Below, one piece after another: positions 34,619-44,876 of a DNA stretch of 64,000 nt. Within the stretch, counting starts at the first letter, position 1. The number at the start of each line of letters is the position of its first letter. A program made the translations under genes and the position numbers. The stretch is from NCBI GenBank assembly GCA_963811885.1, contig CAWETB010000015.1, positions 992,001 through 1,056,000 of the forward strand, in the 5' to 3' direction. This DNA comes from Gaiellasilicea sp963811885. GTDB taxonomy: Bacteria; Actinomycetota; Thermoleophilia; Gaiellales; Gaiellaceae. The notes beneath the pieces were generated by a model. It saw nothing but the letters and a program-made list of their open reading frames with translations, searched no databases and was not told the origin of the DNA.

Positions 34619-37552
34619 GCCCGCCTGATCCGGCACATCCGCCAGAGGTCGCACCAGGCCGGACAACCGTCCGTCCCCTTCGGGTCGTGCCGCACGTCGC
34701 CCGCGCGGATCCGCTGCGCGAGCCCGCGTGCGAGGTCGCGCGCACCCTCGACCTGGGCCCAGAACGCATCCTCGTCCAGGTAGTCGTTCGCGGCGAAGCC
34801 CGGCAGCACGTCCTCCCTGGCCTCCGCGCGCAGCAGTCCCCGCGGCCGGCGCTCGCCCGCCAGCGGCCGGTAGAGCCCGCCGAGCGGCTCGATCCCGACG
34901 AGGTCGCGCAGAACGAGCATGTAGAGCGGGATCTGGAGGCGCAGCTCCTTCTCGATCTCCGCCGCCGAGTGGCCGGTGCGCCCGGACTTGTAGTCCTGGA
35001 CGATCCCGCGGGCGCTGCCCGGGTCGACGTCGATCCGGTCGATCTTCCCGGAGAGCGTGATCCCGTCGCCGAGGTCGAGGCCGCGCTGGAGCTCCGGGGC
35101 CGACCGCTCGGAGCCGAACCCGACCTCGAACTTGCGCGGCAGCAGCGGCACCGGCGAGCGCGCCTCGTCGCGGACGAGCTGCTCGAGATCCCGCTTCAGG
35201 CTCTGCTCGAGCTCGCGACGCTCGAGCTCCGTCATCTCCATCTTCACGCCCTGCAGCGCGCCTTCCAGACACTCGCCGAGGAACGCCAGCGCGTCGTCCA
35301 GCCGCGCCTCGTCGACGCGGTCGCTGCCGGTCGCACGCGGGAGCCCGGCGTAGAAGCGGTGCAGCGTCGTGTGCGCGACCGAGCCGCGCAGCATCGCGTC
35401 GACCTTGCGGTCGATCTGCCGCGGCGAGATCAGCCGCTCGAAGAACCAGGCCGAGGAGCAGTCCGCGAACCGCTCCAGCTCGGTGACGTTGAACGGCGTC
35501 TTTGCGCCGAGCTCGGCGAGCACGCGCGGATGGCGGAGCACCGTCTCGCGGGTGAACGCGCCGCGCGCCCTGCGGAGCCGCCGTTCCCAGCCGTTGGCGA
35601 TCGCGATCGACTCGGCGTCCTCCGGCTCGCGCGCGGCGAGCAGGGCGAGCGCGCGTAGCCGCTCGCGCTCGGTCGGGGCAGCCTCGAGCTCCCAGGTCAG
35701 CCGGGACAGCGGGCGCCGGTGGGTCGCGCGCCGGACGTCGTCGAGGTCGAAGAGCACGACGACCTCGTCCCAGAACGGGCTCGGCTCGCGCGGGCTCCCC
35801 TCGTCCGTGGCCGCCTCGCGCACGAGCGTCAGCCGCTGGGTTGCGCGCGTGCAGGCCGTGTAGAAGAGATAGCGCTCGCGCTCGACCGGATCGGGCCGGG
35901 TCAGGCGGGCCGCGGCGCGCTGGTCGAGGTCGCCTCGCGCGTCGTCGTCGAGGAACGGCGACGCGGCGCCACGGCGGGGCAGCGTCCCCTCCTCGAGCCC
36001 GAGCAGGAAGACGGAATCGAAACGGCGGGTGCGGACGCGGGAGAGGTCGAGCACCGCGACGCGACCGCGCTCGCCGGCCGAGCCGAGCCGCACCTCGGCG
36101 TGCTCGAGCGCGCCGAGGATCTCCTCGGCGACGAGCTCGCCGCCGAGCGCCGTCCAGCCGTCGAGCTCGTCGAGGACGCGTGTGAGGGCGTCGTAGGCAC
36201 GCAGGTCGGCGCGGCTCGCCTCGCCGACGGGCGGCGAGTCGAGCCCGTGCGCGTGGCGGAGCATCGACGTCGCCAGCCCTCGAACCGCGTCCAGCGGCCC
36301 GGCGGCGCCGCGCAGGGCCTCCAGGGGCGGCAGCGGCTGGCCGTCGCGAAGCCGGATCGTCTCCTCCTCCACCGATCTCGCGCGCCGAGACACCGCGGCC
36401 GCGCAGCCGTCCCTCGAGGAAATCGACGTTCGAGCGGCCGAAGCCCGAGTAGGGCGAGCGGAGGAAGGCGTAGAGGTCGCGGCGGCCACCCTGCTGCCAC
36501 TCGAAGCGGAGCAGCGAGAGCAGCGCCTGCCCGTACGGCGTCTGGCCGAGGCGGATGCGCCCCTCGATCGCGAACGGGATCCCGAGGGTGCCGAGCACCG
36601 TCTCGAGCGGCGCCCGCCAGCGCTCGACGGCCGGGACGACGAGCGCGATCTGCTCGAGCGGCGACCCGTCGGCGGCCAGCTCGCGAATCGACTCGGCGAC
36701 GAGCTCGAGCGAGCCGCGCGCGCCGGCGCCCTCCAGGAAACGGACGGCTCCGTCGAGCGGCGGGCCGTCGGGTGGGGTGTCGGAGAAGAGATGCCGCTCG
36801 AGGTGCGCGAGCGCGGCGCTGCCGTACTCGGCCGCCCGCGCGGGGAGCTCGTCGATGCGGCCGCCGGCCAGGGCGGCGAGATCTTCCTGCGTCCGCCGGA
36901 GCGACGCGAAGGCGGGCCGGCCGGGCTCGTACGGCATCGAGACGGTCAGCTCGGCGCGGGCCGCGAGCGCCTCGAGGAGGCCCCACTCCGCCCCCGTCAG
37001 GTCCTCGAAGCCGTACGCGAAGACCGGACGGCCGTCCCAGGCGGCGATGTCCGTGCGCAGCCGCTCGACGGCGGCGCGCCGGAGCAGGTCGCGGTCCCAG
37101 AGCCCGAGCCGGTCGAGCTCCTCGCGATACGACGCGTAGAGAAGCGCGAGGTCACCGTCGAGCTGAGCCGGCTCGAGCAGGCCGGATTCGAGCTCGCCGA
37201 GCACGGCCAGGAGCGAGTCGGCGAAGCCCGGGAAGCGTGCGGAGCGACCGAGCCCGTTCAGCGGCGTCCGGCCGAGCACACGCCGCGCCACGAGCGAACG
37301 CTGGGCGTCGCTGAGCACCGGACGCGCTCCCTCCGCACCCAGGGCGAGCTCGCGGAAGACGTCGTCGAACGTGCCGATCGACCCGGCGAGGAGCGCGCCG
37401 CAGCGCTGCAGGAGATCGCGCTCGATCCGCTCCACGTCCGACCGGTTCGGCACGATCAGCACCGGATCGCGATCGATCTGCTCGAGGTATCCCTCGAGCA
37501 GGCGCGCGACCTTGCCGGCCTTCGCCGGCCCCACGACGAGTGCCAATCCCAT
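34615..37552 (-). CDS. AddB-like helicase-nuclease subunit (one frameshift near 36385)
   Basis: About 978 residues. The N-terminal half is a degenerate helicase starting LALVVGPAKAGKVARLLEGY, with a Walker A-like GPAKAGK; the C-terminal half has a nuclease domain LSGKIDRIDV, IVQDYKSGRTG and the end CPAWCDLWRMC, which with Cys in ERFADCSSAW gives the four-Cys 4Fe-4S pattern of AddB nucleases. It is the partner of the downstream helicase. ATG at 37552 is six bases after a TACGAT box, so the whole repair operon (addB, addA, phosphoesterase, nth) starts here with a leaderless mRNA. Confidence 0.8.
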
Positions 37553-37558
37553 CGACCC

Positions 37559-37564
37559 ATCGTA
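37559..37564 (-). promoter_or_regulatory. -10 box (TACGAT) of the addB operon
   Basis: TACGAT, six bases, then ATG at 37552; drives the four-gene repair operon. Confidence 0.5.
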
Positions 37565-37619
37565 GTCGGGGCTCCCGACGGCTTTCCGGCGCGAAATCGG
37601 CAAAGAGCGGGAAATGGCG

Positions 37620-37625
37620 TACGCT
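37620..37625 (+). promoter_or_regulatory. -10 box (TACGCT) of the cupin gene
   Basis: TACGCT, six bases, then GTG at 37632. The spacing equals that of gdhA and rnhB and decides the start over ATG at 37614. Confidence 0.5.
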
Positions 37626-37631
37626 CGCGCC

Positions 37632-38093
37632 GTGGAGATCTTCAACCTCTACGGGGACGAGTGGAACGAGACCACGGAGCACGAAGGCTTCGCCTTCAAG
37701 GACTCCTGGGTCGGCGCCCGAATCGGCGCGGAGCTGATCGGCGGCAGCCTCTACGAGGTGGCGCCGGGGAAGAAGCTCTGGCCGTACCACACCCACCACG
37801 CGAACGAGGAATGGGCGATCGTGATCCGCGGCCGGCCGACGCTACGGACGCCGGACGGCGAGCGCGAGCTCGTCGAGGGCGACGTCGCCTGCTTCCTCCG
37901 CGGCGCCGCCGGAGCGCACCAGATCGTCAACCGCACGGACGAGCCCGTGCGCGTCCTGATGCTCTCGACACGCCTCTCGCCCGAAGTGATCGAGTACCTG
38001 GACAGCGGCAAGATCGCCGCAACGGACGCGAAGGGACAGCGGCTCTTCCGGACGCAGCGCGGTGAGCCGGCCGAGTACTGGGAAGGCGAGTAG
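37632..38093 (+). CDS. Cupin-fold protein
   Basis: 153 residues. A single cupin barrel with metal-binding cluster PYHTHHANEEWAIVIRG (motif 1) and GAAGAHQIVNRTDEPVRVL (motif 2 His). Such proteins are small enzymes or sugar/metal-binding proteins; the substrate is not predictable. I choose GTG at 37632 from the -10 box spacing; ATG at 37614 is in frame but would lie upstream of the expected transcript start. Confidence 0.75.
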   Translation: MEIFNLYGDEWNETTEHEGFAFKDSWVGARIGAELIGGSLYEVAPGKKLWPYHTHHANEEWAIVIRGRPTLRTPDGERELVEGDVACFLRGAAGAHQIVNRTDEPVRVLMLSTRLSPEVIEYLDSGKIAATDAKGQRLFRTQRGEPAEYWEGE

Positions 38094-38100
38094 CCCGGCG

Positions 38101-38298
38101 CTACTGCGTCGCGGACTTCGGGCGCCGGCCGCGGCGTGCGACCTGGCGGCCACCCATCTGCTCGGCCTCTGCGTCCGTGACATCGAGCTCGCGCACGCCC
38201 TTGCGCGCATCGTGGAACGTGATCCGCACGGTGGCGCCCCTGCCGTCGGCGATCTCGGCGCCGGAGATGTCGGAAACGAGCACAGTCTTACGGGCCAC
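38101..38298 (-). CDS. Small basic Lsr2-like/histone-like protein
   Basis: 65 residues from GTG at 38298 (GGAGGAAT upstream). The first half is a beta-rich segment TVLVSDISGAEIADGRGATV with ITFHDARKGVRELDVT, resembling the dimerisation domain of Lsr2-like proteins; the end is basic (ARRGRRPKSATQ). It is a plausible small nucleoid protein, but it lacks the AT-hook-like RGR domain at normal distance, so the Lsr2 link is tentative. It is cotranscribed or closely follows topoisomerase IB. Confidence 0.55.
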   Translation of the reverse strand: MARKTVLVSDISGAEIADGRGATVRITFHDARKGVRELDVTDAEAEQMGGRQVARRGRRPKSATQ

Positions 38299-38360
38299 AG
38301 GTATTCCTCCTTGGGGGATCGAAGAACGTGCGATTACCGTAGCGCAAATCGCGACGACAA

Positions 38361-39377
38361 TCACGCCGCTTTGCGCGCACGTTTGATCCGCCACGAACGC
38401 AACAGGCTGAGCAGCGCATTCTCCTCGGGATCGAGGCCGATATCGCGAGCCTTGACGACGCGCAAATGACGTGGTCGAAAGTCCTCGATCGTTCGACCGT
38501 CGAGATACTGCTCGACGACGGCGGGACTGACGTATGACGCCCGTGCAACAGCCGGCGTGTTTCCGAGCCGCTCACCGACCGTTCGCATCACGTTCGCGAC
38601 CGCCCGCTTGGCCTCGGCCTCGGTCTCGGGCAGGCCGTGCTCGGCGAGCGCGATCGCCGCGGTCAGCGTGCCGCCCCACGTGCGGAAGTCCTTCGCCGTG
38701 AACTCCTCCCCCATGTATTCCTGGATGTAGTCGTTGAGGACGGCGCCCGTGAGGTTGCAGGAGTCGCCGTTGAAGCCGTAGCGGAAGAGCCTCGCCGGTC
38801 CTGGCTGCGCGAGCAGATCCTTGATCGCGCCGGCAAGCTCGGCGTCGACGACCGACGTCCGCACCTGCACCTTGTGCTTCGCCCGGAAGCGGAAGGTGAC
38901 GCGCGTGCCGCGGACGGACACGTGGCTGCGGGTGAGCGTCGTGACGCCGTGCGTGCGGGACGTCTTCGCGTAGCGGTCGGAGCCGACGCGGAACCACGCC
39001 ATGTTGATCAGCCGAACGGCGACCGCGCAGACCCGCTCGCGGTCGTAGGGATCGTGCGTCATGTGCTCGCCCATCGCCTGTCGCAGCTCCGGCAGCGCCT
39101 CCGCGAAGCGGACGAGCTTGTCGAACTTGGCCTGCTCCTGCTGCGCGCGGAACTCGGGGTGGTAGAGGTACTGACGCCTCCCCGCCTTGTCGAGGCCGGT
39201 CGCCTGCAGCTTCGCGCCGGGCCGAGGCGAGATCCAGACGTCCTTCCAGGCAGGCGGAATCACGAGCGACTCGATTCGCTCGATCTTTGCGGGGTCGTCG
39301 ATCGGATTCCCGCGTCCGTCCAGGTAGCGGAACCGCTTCTTCGACCCCGCGCGCTTCCAGCCACCCTTGCGCGCCAT
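38361..39377 (-). CDS. DNA topoisomerase IB (poxvirus type)
   Basis: 338 residues. Matches bacterial type IB topoisomerases: N-terminal RFRYLDGRGNPIDDPAKIER, catalytic Arg region in TAKDFRTWGGTLTAAIAL, and the active-site Tyr in ARASYVSPAVVEQYL. It relaxes supercoils through a 3'-phosphotyrosine intermediate. Many actinobacteria carry this enzyme beside the essential TopA. ATG at 39377; it diverges from the dehydrogenase gene across 43 bases. Confidence 0.9.
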   Translation of the reverse strand: MARKGGWKRAGSKKRFRYLDGRGNPIDDPAKIERIESLVIPPAWKDVWISPRPGAKLQATGLDKAGRRQYLYHPEFRAQQEQAKFDKLVRFAEALPELRQAMGEHMTHDPYDRERVCAVAVRLINMAWFRVGSDRYAKTSRTHGVTTLTRSHVSVRGTRVTFRFRAKHKVQVRTSVVDAELAGAIKDLLAQPGPARLFRYGFNGDSCNLTGAVLNDYIQEYMGEEFTAKDFRTWGGTLTAAIALAEHGLPETEAEAKRAVANVMRTVGERLGNTPAVARASYVSPAVVEQYLDGRTIEDFRPRHLRVVKARDIGLDPEENALLSLLRSWRIKRARKAA

Positions 39378-39405
39378 CGCCGGAGAGTTACCCGGACGGC
39401 GCCAG

Positions 39406-39411
39406 TATCAT
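39406..39411 (+). promoter_or_regulatory. -10 box (TATCAT) of the dehydrogenase gene
   Basis: TATCAT, nine bases, then ATG at 39421. Confidence 0.5.
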
Positions 39412-39420
39412 CCGCCGCCG

Positions 39421-40492
39421 ATGGATCCACGGACGATTGTCGTGCTCGAGGGTGACGAGACCGGTCAGGAGCTGCTCGAGGAAGGGCTGCGCCCGCTCCA
39501 GCCGGACGTGATCGGAATCGAGCTCGAGTTTCCGCGCTACGACCTCTCCCTCGAGCACCGCCGGGCGACCAAGAACCAGGTCGTCCACGAGGCGGCGCGT
39601 GCGATCCGCGAGCACGGCCTCGGGCTGAAGGCGGCGACGGTGACGCCCGAGGGCCGTGACGACGTCGGCTCGCCGAACCGGATCCTGCGCGAGGAGATCG
39701 GCGGCCAGGTGATCGTGCGGACCGGGCGCCGGATCCCCGGTGTCGTCCCGCTCGGCGGCGTCCACTCCCCGGTCTCGGTCGTGCGGATGGCCGTCGGCGA
39801 CGCCTACGGCGCCAAGGAGTGGCGCGAAGGCGAGGGCGAGGACGAGGTCGCCTTCCGGACGGAGCGGATCGAGCGCCGGATCTGCCGCTCGGTGGCCGAG
39901 TTCGCCTTCCGCCAGGCGGAGCGGATGAGCGCCAAGGTCTTCGGCGGCCCGAAGTACACCGTCAGCCCGACCTACGAGGGGATGCTGAAGGAGGAGATGG
40001 ACGCGGCCGCCGCGCGCCACCCGGACGTTGCCCTACGAGCCGCAGCTGATCGACGCGACGTTCGCGCTCCTGCTGGCCCAGACCGGCGCGCCGCTCGTGA
40101 TCCCGGCGTTGAACCGGGACGGCGACATCCTCTCCGACCTCGTGCTGCCGCTCTTCGGCTCGATCGCGGGCTCGGAGTCGATGCTCGTGGCCTTCGACGA
40201 GGAGTACGTGCCGCGGGCGCTGATGGCCGAGGCCGCGCACGGCACCGCCCCGTCGCTCTTCGGCAAGGACGTCGCCAACCCGATGGCGATGATCCTCGCC
40301 GGCGCTGCGCTGCTCACGCACGCGGACGAGGCGGCGCAGGATGCAGGCCGCGCGATCCGGGAGGCGACGCTCGAGACGGTCGCCGAGGGCGTGCGGACGG
40401 CGGACCTCGGCGGCCACGCCGGCTCGCGCGAGTTCACCGACGAGGTGATCCGCCGCACGAAGCAGAAGCTCGAGGTCTGGTCCTCGCTCTAG
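39421..40492 (+). CDS. Isocitrate/isopropylmalate dehydrogenase family enzyme (frameshift near 40027)
   Basis: About 357 residues. It starts TIVVLEGDETGQELLEEGLR, has KNQVVHEAARAIREHGLG, and after the frame break the metal/substrate motif NRDGDILSDLVLPLFGSIAG and the nucleotide loop HGTAPSLFGKDVANPMAMIL. This is the decarboxylating beta-hydroxyacid dehydrogenase fold. Substrate could be isocitrate, isopropylmalate or tartrate; the loop composition does not settle it. It stands alone and is not in a leu operon. Confidence 0.8.
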
Positions 40493-41079
40493 ATCGCGAG
40501 TCGGACGGGCCGGCTCGGCACCGTGATCTCACCCTGCCGCCAGCCGTCGACGAACGCCTGCGCCAGCTCGGGGTCGAACTGCGAGCCCGCACACCGCTCG
40601 AGCTCGACGAGCGCCTGCTCGACGGTCAACGCGGGCCGGTAGGCGCGCGCGGACGTCATCGCGTCGAAGGCGTCGGCGACGCCGAGTAGCCGGGCCTCGA
40701 GCGGGATCCGCTCGCCGCTGAGCCCGTGCGGATAGCCGAAGCCGTCCCAGCGCTCGTGATGGTGGAGCACGTACGGCAGCGCGGCCTCGAAGTCCTCGAA
40801 GCTCTCGACGAGCCGCGCGCCGGTGACCGGGTGCCGCCGGATCTGCTCCAGCTCCTGCTCGGTCAGCGGGCCGCACTTGCGGAGCACACTGGCGTCGACG
40901 GAGATCTTCCCGACATCGTGAAGCGAGCCCCCCAGCTGTAGCGCCTCGAGCCGTGAGCCCCGCCAGCCGAGCAGACGTGCGAGTGACTCTGCAAACGCCG
41001 TCACGCGGGTCGAATGCCCCTTGAGGTAGGGATCGCGCGCCTCGAGGGCGGCGGAGAAAGTTGCGAGCAGTGACCCCAC
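40489..41079 (-). CDS. HD-GYP domain phosphodiesterase
   Basis: 196 residues, a stand-alone HD-GYP domain: GHSTRVTAFAESLARLLGW, metal HD in LHDVGKI, HHHERWDGFGYPHGLSG, then LLGVADAFDAMTSARAYRP. The GYP signature and following residues are intact, so it should hydrolyse cyclic di-GMP or a related dinucleotide. There is no receiver or sensor domain. GTG at 41079; the region upstream belongs to the divergent transhydrogenase promoter. Its stop overlaps the dehydrogenase stop. Confidence 0.85.
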   Translation of the reverse strand: MGSLLATFSAALEARDPYLKGHSTRVTAFAESLARLLGWRGSRLEALQLGGSLHDVGKISVDASVLRKCGPLTEQELEQIRRHPVTGARLVESFEDFEAALPYVLHHHERWDGFGYPHGLSGERIPLEARLLGVADAFDAMTSARAYRPALTVEQALVELERCAGSQFDPELAQAFVDGWRQGEITVPSRPVRLAI

Positions 41080-41137
41080 GTTGCCCGACTTTCCAGGGCA
41101 GGCCCCGGTTCCCTTCCTTGCCGACTGCCTCGCTCCG

Positions 41138-41143
41138 TAGAGT
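41138..41143 (+). promoter_or_regulatory. -10 box (TAGAGT) of the pnt operon
   Basis: TAGAGT, nine bases, then GTG at 41153. Confidence 0.5.
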
Positions 41144-41152
41144 TCGCTCTCC

Positions 41153-42247
41153 GTGAGGGTCGCAGTCCCGAAAGAAACCGGCGCCGGCGAGCGCCGGGTG
41201 GCGCTCGTGCCCGACTCGGTCGGGCGCCTGACCGCGGCCGGCTTCGCGATCGCGGTCGAGCGCGGCGCGGGCACAGCCGCCGGGTTCGCGGACGCCGACT
41301 ACGCCGCCGCCGGCGCCGACGTCGTCGACCGCGGCGAGCTGCTGGCAGGCGCGCAGGCCGTCGTCCGCGTCACCGGGCCCGCCGCCGAGGAGGTCGCAGA
41401 GCTCCCGCCGGGGATCGTCCTCGTCGGCTTCCTCTCGCCGCTCAGCGACTCGGCCGGGATCGAGCGGCTCACCGAGCGCGGCGTCGTCGCCTTCGCGATG
41501 GAGTCGATCCCACGGATCACGCGTGCGCAGTCGATGGACGCGCTCTCGTCGCAGAGCACCGTCTCGGGCTACAAGGCGGTCGTCGCCGCCGCCGACCGGC
41601 TGCCACGGCTCTTCCCGCTGCTGATGACCGCTGCCGGGACGGTCGCGCCGGCCAAGGTGCTCGTCCTCGGCGCGGGCGTCGCCGGCCTGCAGGCGATCGC
41701 GACGGCGCGCCGGCTCGGCGCGGTCGTCTCGGGCTTCGACGTCCGGCCGGCGGTACGGGAGCAGGTCGAGAGCCTCGGCGCCTCCTTCCTCGATCTCGGC
41801 ATCCAGGGGGCGGAGACGAGCGGTGGCTACGCGGCGGAGCTGACCCCGGAGGAGCAGGCGCGCCAGCAGGCTGCGCTCGAGGAGCAGATTCCCGAGTTCG
41901 ACGTCGTCGTCACGACCGCGCTCGTGCCCGGCCGCCCGGCGCCGAAGCTGATCCCCGCCGCGGCCGTCGAGAAGATGCGGCCCGGCTCCGTGATCGTCGA
42001 CCTCGCCGCCGAGACGGGCGGGAACTGCGAGCTCACCGAGCCCGGCTCGGAGGTGGAGCGGCACGGCGTCACCATCGTCGGCTTCACCGACTTCCCCTCG
42101 CGCACCCCGTACCACGCGAGCCAGCTCTACTCCCGCAACGTCATGGCGCTGCTCCTCCACCTCGCGCCCGGCGGCGAGCTCGCGCTCGACTTCGACGACG
42201 AGATCACCGGCGGCGCCTGCGTCACGCGCCCGAGAGTCACCGCCTAG
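41153..42247 (+). CDS. pntAA: NAD(P) transhydrogenase alpha subunit, part 1 (NAD-binding)
   Basis: 364 residues, domain I of proton-translocating transhydrogenase. VPKETGAGERRVALVPDSV is the typical N-terminus; VLGAGVAGLQAIATARRLG is the NAD Rossmann loop, and TALVPGRPAPKLI is conserved. It is soluble and hands hydride from NADH to the membrane enzyme. GTG at 41153 follows TAGAGT by nine bases. It is the first gene of the three-gene pnt operon, as in actinobacteria and proteobacteria with split alpha subunits. Confidence 0.95.
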   Translation: MRVAVPKETGAGERRVALVPDSVGRLTAAGFAIAVERGAGTAAGFADADYAAAGADVVDRGELLAGAQAVVRVTGPAAEEVAELPPGIVLVGFLSPLSDSAGIERLTERGVVAFAMESIPRITRAQSMDALSSQSTVSGYKAVVAAADRLPRLFPLLMTAAGTVAPAKVLVLGAGVAGLQAIATARRLGAVVSGFDVRPAVREQVESLGASFLDLGIQGAETSGGYAAELTPEEQARQQAALEEQIPEFDVVVTTALVPGRPAPKLIPAAAVEKMRPGSVIVDLAAETGGNCELTEPGSEVERHGVTIVGFTDFPSRTPYHASQLYSRNVMALLLHLAPGGELALDFDDEITGGACVTRPRVTA

Positions 42248-42553
42248 ATGAACGAGATCCTGGTCTTCGAGCTGACGATCCTCGTGCTCGCGATCTTCCT
42301 CGGGATCGAGGTGATCTCGAAGGTGCCGACGATGCTGCACACGCCGCTGATGTCGGGGACGAACGCGATCCACGGGATCGTCATCGTCGGCGCGATCCTC
42401 GTCCTCGGGAGGGCGGACGCCGACACGCTGACGCTCGTCGTCGGCTTCGTCGCCGTCGTGCTCGGCACCGCGAACGTGGTCGGCGGCTTCGTCGTCACGG
42501 ACCGGATGCTCGAGATGTTCAAGCAGCGGCGACCGCAGAAGCCGAGCGAATGA
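42248..42553 (+). CDS. pntAB: NAD(P) transhydrogenase alpha subunit, part 2 (membrane)
   Basis: 101 residues with three to four helices: LTILVLAIFLGIEVISKVP, the conserved segment HTPLMSGTNAIHGIVIVGA and RADADTLTLVVGFVAVVLGTAN. This is the small membrane part of the alpha chain. Its ATG immediately follows the pntAA stop and its end overlaps pntB (ATGA). Confidence 0.95.
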   Translation: MNEILVFELTILVLAIFLGIEVISKVPTMLHTPLMSGTNAIHGIVIVGAILVLGRADADTLTLVVGFVAVVLGTANVVGGFVVTDRMLEMFKQRRPQKPSE

Positions 42554-43940
42554 GCCGGACGACCACCGACCTGCTCTATCTGGTCACGATCGTGACCTTC
42601 ATCCTCGCGCTCCGCTTCCTCTCCTCGCCGAAGCGCGCCCGCCAGGGAAACCTGCTCGGCGCGGCCGGGATGGCGCTCGCGATCGTGGTCACGCTGGCCC
42701 AGGAGGGGCTCGGCAACTTCGTCTGGATCGGCCTCGCGATGGCGATCGGCGCGGTCATCGGCGTCGTCGGAGCGCGCTCGGTGAAGATGACCGCCATGCC
42801 GCAGATGGTGGCCCTGTTCAACGGGGTCGGCGGCGGCGCCGTGGCGCTGATCGCGCTGGCGGAGTTCCACAACCTGACGCCGCTGCCCGGAGAGCTGCCC
42901 GCGGAGGAGTCGATCACGATCCTGCTCTCGGCGCTGATCGGCAGCATCTCGTTCTCGGGCTCGCTGATCGCGTTCGCGAAGCTGCAGGAGCTGCTCAGCG
43001 GCCGTCCGATCGTCTATCCGGGGCAGCAGTTCGTGAACGGCGGCGTGCTGCTCACCGCGCTCGTGCTCGGCGGGCTGATCGTCGCCGGCGCCGAGCGCGA
43101 CATCGTCGTGGTGGCGCTGATCGTGGCCGCGCTCACGTTCGGCGTGCTCTTCGTGCTGCCGATCGGCGGCGCCGACATGCCCGTCGTGATCTCGCTCCTG
43201 AACGCCTTCACCGGCCTCGCCGCCTCGGCCGCCGGCTTCCTGCTCCACAACAACGTGCTCATCGTCGCCGGCGCGCTCGTCGGCGCCTCGGGCACGCTGC
43301 TGACGCTGCTGATGGGCCGGGCGATGAACCGCTCGATCGGCAACGTCCTCTTCGGCGCCTTCGGCTCGGTGACGGCAGGCAGTGGCCCCGCCGCGCTCGA
43401 GGACGGCCGCAGCGTGAACTCGACCACGCCCGAGGATCTGGCGATCATGCTCAATTACGCCCGCAAGGTCGTCTTCGTCCCCGGCTACGGGCTCGCCGTC
43501 GCCCAGGCACAGCACGACGTGCGCGCGCTCGCGGAGCAGCTGGAGGCGAAGGGCGTCGACGTCCTCTACGGCATCCACCCGTCGCCGGCCGCATGCCGGG
43601 GCACATGAACGTCCTCCTCGCTGAGGCGAACGTGCCCTACGACCAGCTGAAGGAGATGGACGAGATCAACCCGGAGCTGCCCCAGACGGACGTCGTCGTC
43701 GTCCTCGGGGCGAACGACGTCGTCAACCCGGCCGCGCGCTCGGATCCGGGCAGCCCGATCTACGGGATGCCGATCATCGACGTCGACCGCGCCGCCAGCG
43801 TCGTCGTCGTCAAGCGCTCGCTCAGTCCCGGGTTCGCGGGGATCGACAACCCGCTCTTCTACGAGCCGAAGACGTCGATGCTGTTCGCCGACGCGAAGAA
43901 GGCGCTCGAGGACGTGAGCGCCGCGCTGAAGGCGCTGTAG
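42550..43940 (+). CDS. pntB: NAD(P) transhydrogenase beta subunit (frameshift near 43588)
   Basis: About 463 residues. Eight or more helices then the NADP-binding domain III: VPGYGLAVAQAQHDVRALAE, YGIHP then MPGHMNVLLAEANVPYDQL, and VLGANDVVNPAARSDPGSPI. The frame breaks exactly in the conserved HPVAGRMPGH segment: one G is missing after CACCCG. The enzyme uses the proton gradient to reduce NADP+ with NADH. ATG at 42550. Confidence 0.95.
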
Positions 43941-43942
43941 CC

Positions 43943-44876
43943 GTGAGCGTCCCGTTCTTCTCGGCCCGTGACGTCGAGGCGGCCGTTCCGCCCGAGCGCG
44001 CCTACGACGCGGTGCACGCCGGCTTCATCGCCCACGCGCGCGGCGAGTGGGCGATGCAGCCGAAGCTCTACGTGACGAACTACCCGGCGGGCGACTTCCG
44101 GGCGATGCCGGCGCTCGGCGCCGGGCACGCACTGCTCAAGTGGGTGACCTCGTTTCCGGGCAACCCCGCTCGCGGCCTGCCGACGGTCAGCGGTCTCGTC
44201 GTCCTCTCCGACGCGGAGACGGGACTCGTCGAGGCGCTGCTCGACGCCGGTGCGGTGACCGCGCTGCGGACCGGCGCCGCGGCGGCGCTCGCGGCGGAGA
44301 CGCTCGGGCCTGCCTGGTGCTGCCGCCGTCGTCGGGGCCGGCGTCAACGGACGGGCTGCGGCGCGCAGCCTGAAGGCGCGGGGCCGCGACGTGACGCTGT
44401 GGGACGTCGATCCGGAGCGGCGCCGGTCGGTCGCCGCCGAGCTCGGCGTCGGCGTCGCCTCGAGCGAGGAGGAAGCGCTCGGCGCCGAGGTCGTCGTCAC
44501 GGTCACACCCGGCCGGGAGATCCTGCTCCCGGAGGGCTCGTTGCGAGCGGGACAGCACGTCAGCCTGATGGGGGCCGACGGTCCCGGCAAGGCGGAGATC
44601 GCGGTCGGCGAGATCCGGCGCGTTCGGATCTTCTGCGACGAGTGGGAGCAGGCAAGCCACGGCGGCGAGCTCGCAGCCGCGGTCGAGGCCGGCGCGATCA
44701 CCCGCGCGGACGTGACCGAGCTCGGCGCCGTCCTCACGGGCGAGGCGGAGGGCCGCGCGTCGGATGACGAGATCACGATCTTCGACTCGACCGGGCTCGC
44801 GATCCAGGATCTCGCGATTGCGATCGCCGCGTACGAGCGTGCGGGCGAGCTCGAGCTGACGCGGATCGACCTCTAG
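43943..44876 (+). CDS. Ornithine cyclodeaminase/mu-crystallin family protein (frameshift near 44315)
   Basis: About 310 residues. The N-terminal substrate domain (WAMQPKLYVTNYPAGDFRAM, SGLVVLSDAETGLVEALLD, ALRTGAAAALAAE) is in one frame; the NAD-binding domain starting VVGAGVNGRAAARSLKARG and DWEQA-type loop FCDEWEQASHGGEL are in the next. The family includes ornithine cyclodeaminase, alanine dehydrogenase and imine reductases. It begins two bases after pntB, so it is the fourth gene of the operon, suggesting use of the same nicotinamide pool. Its stop overlaps that of the convergent oxidase. Confidence 0.8.

Noticed and set aside
37614..37632. ATG at 37614 as the start of the cupin gene
   Set aside because: A -10 box lies at 37620-37625, between this ATG and the GTG at 37632, so the transcript probably starts after it.
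41080..41274. N-terminal extension of the HD-GYP protein to 41274
   Set aside because: The added region overlaps the divergent pnt promoter and start, and its composition is that of a shadow frame.
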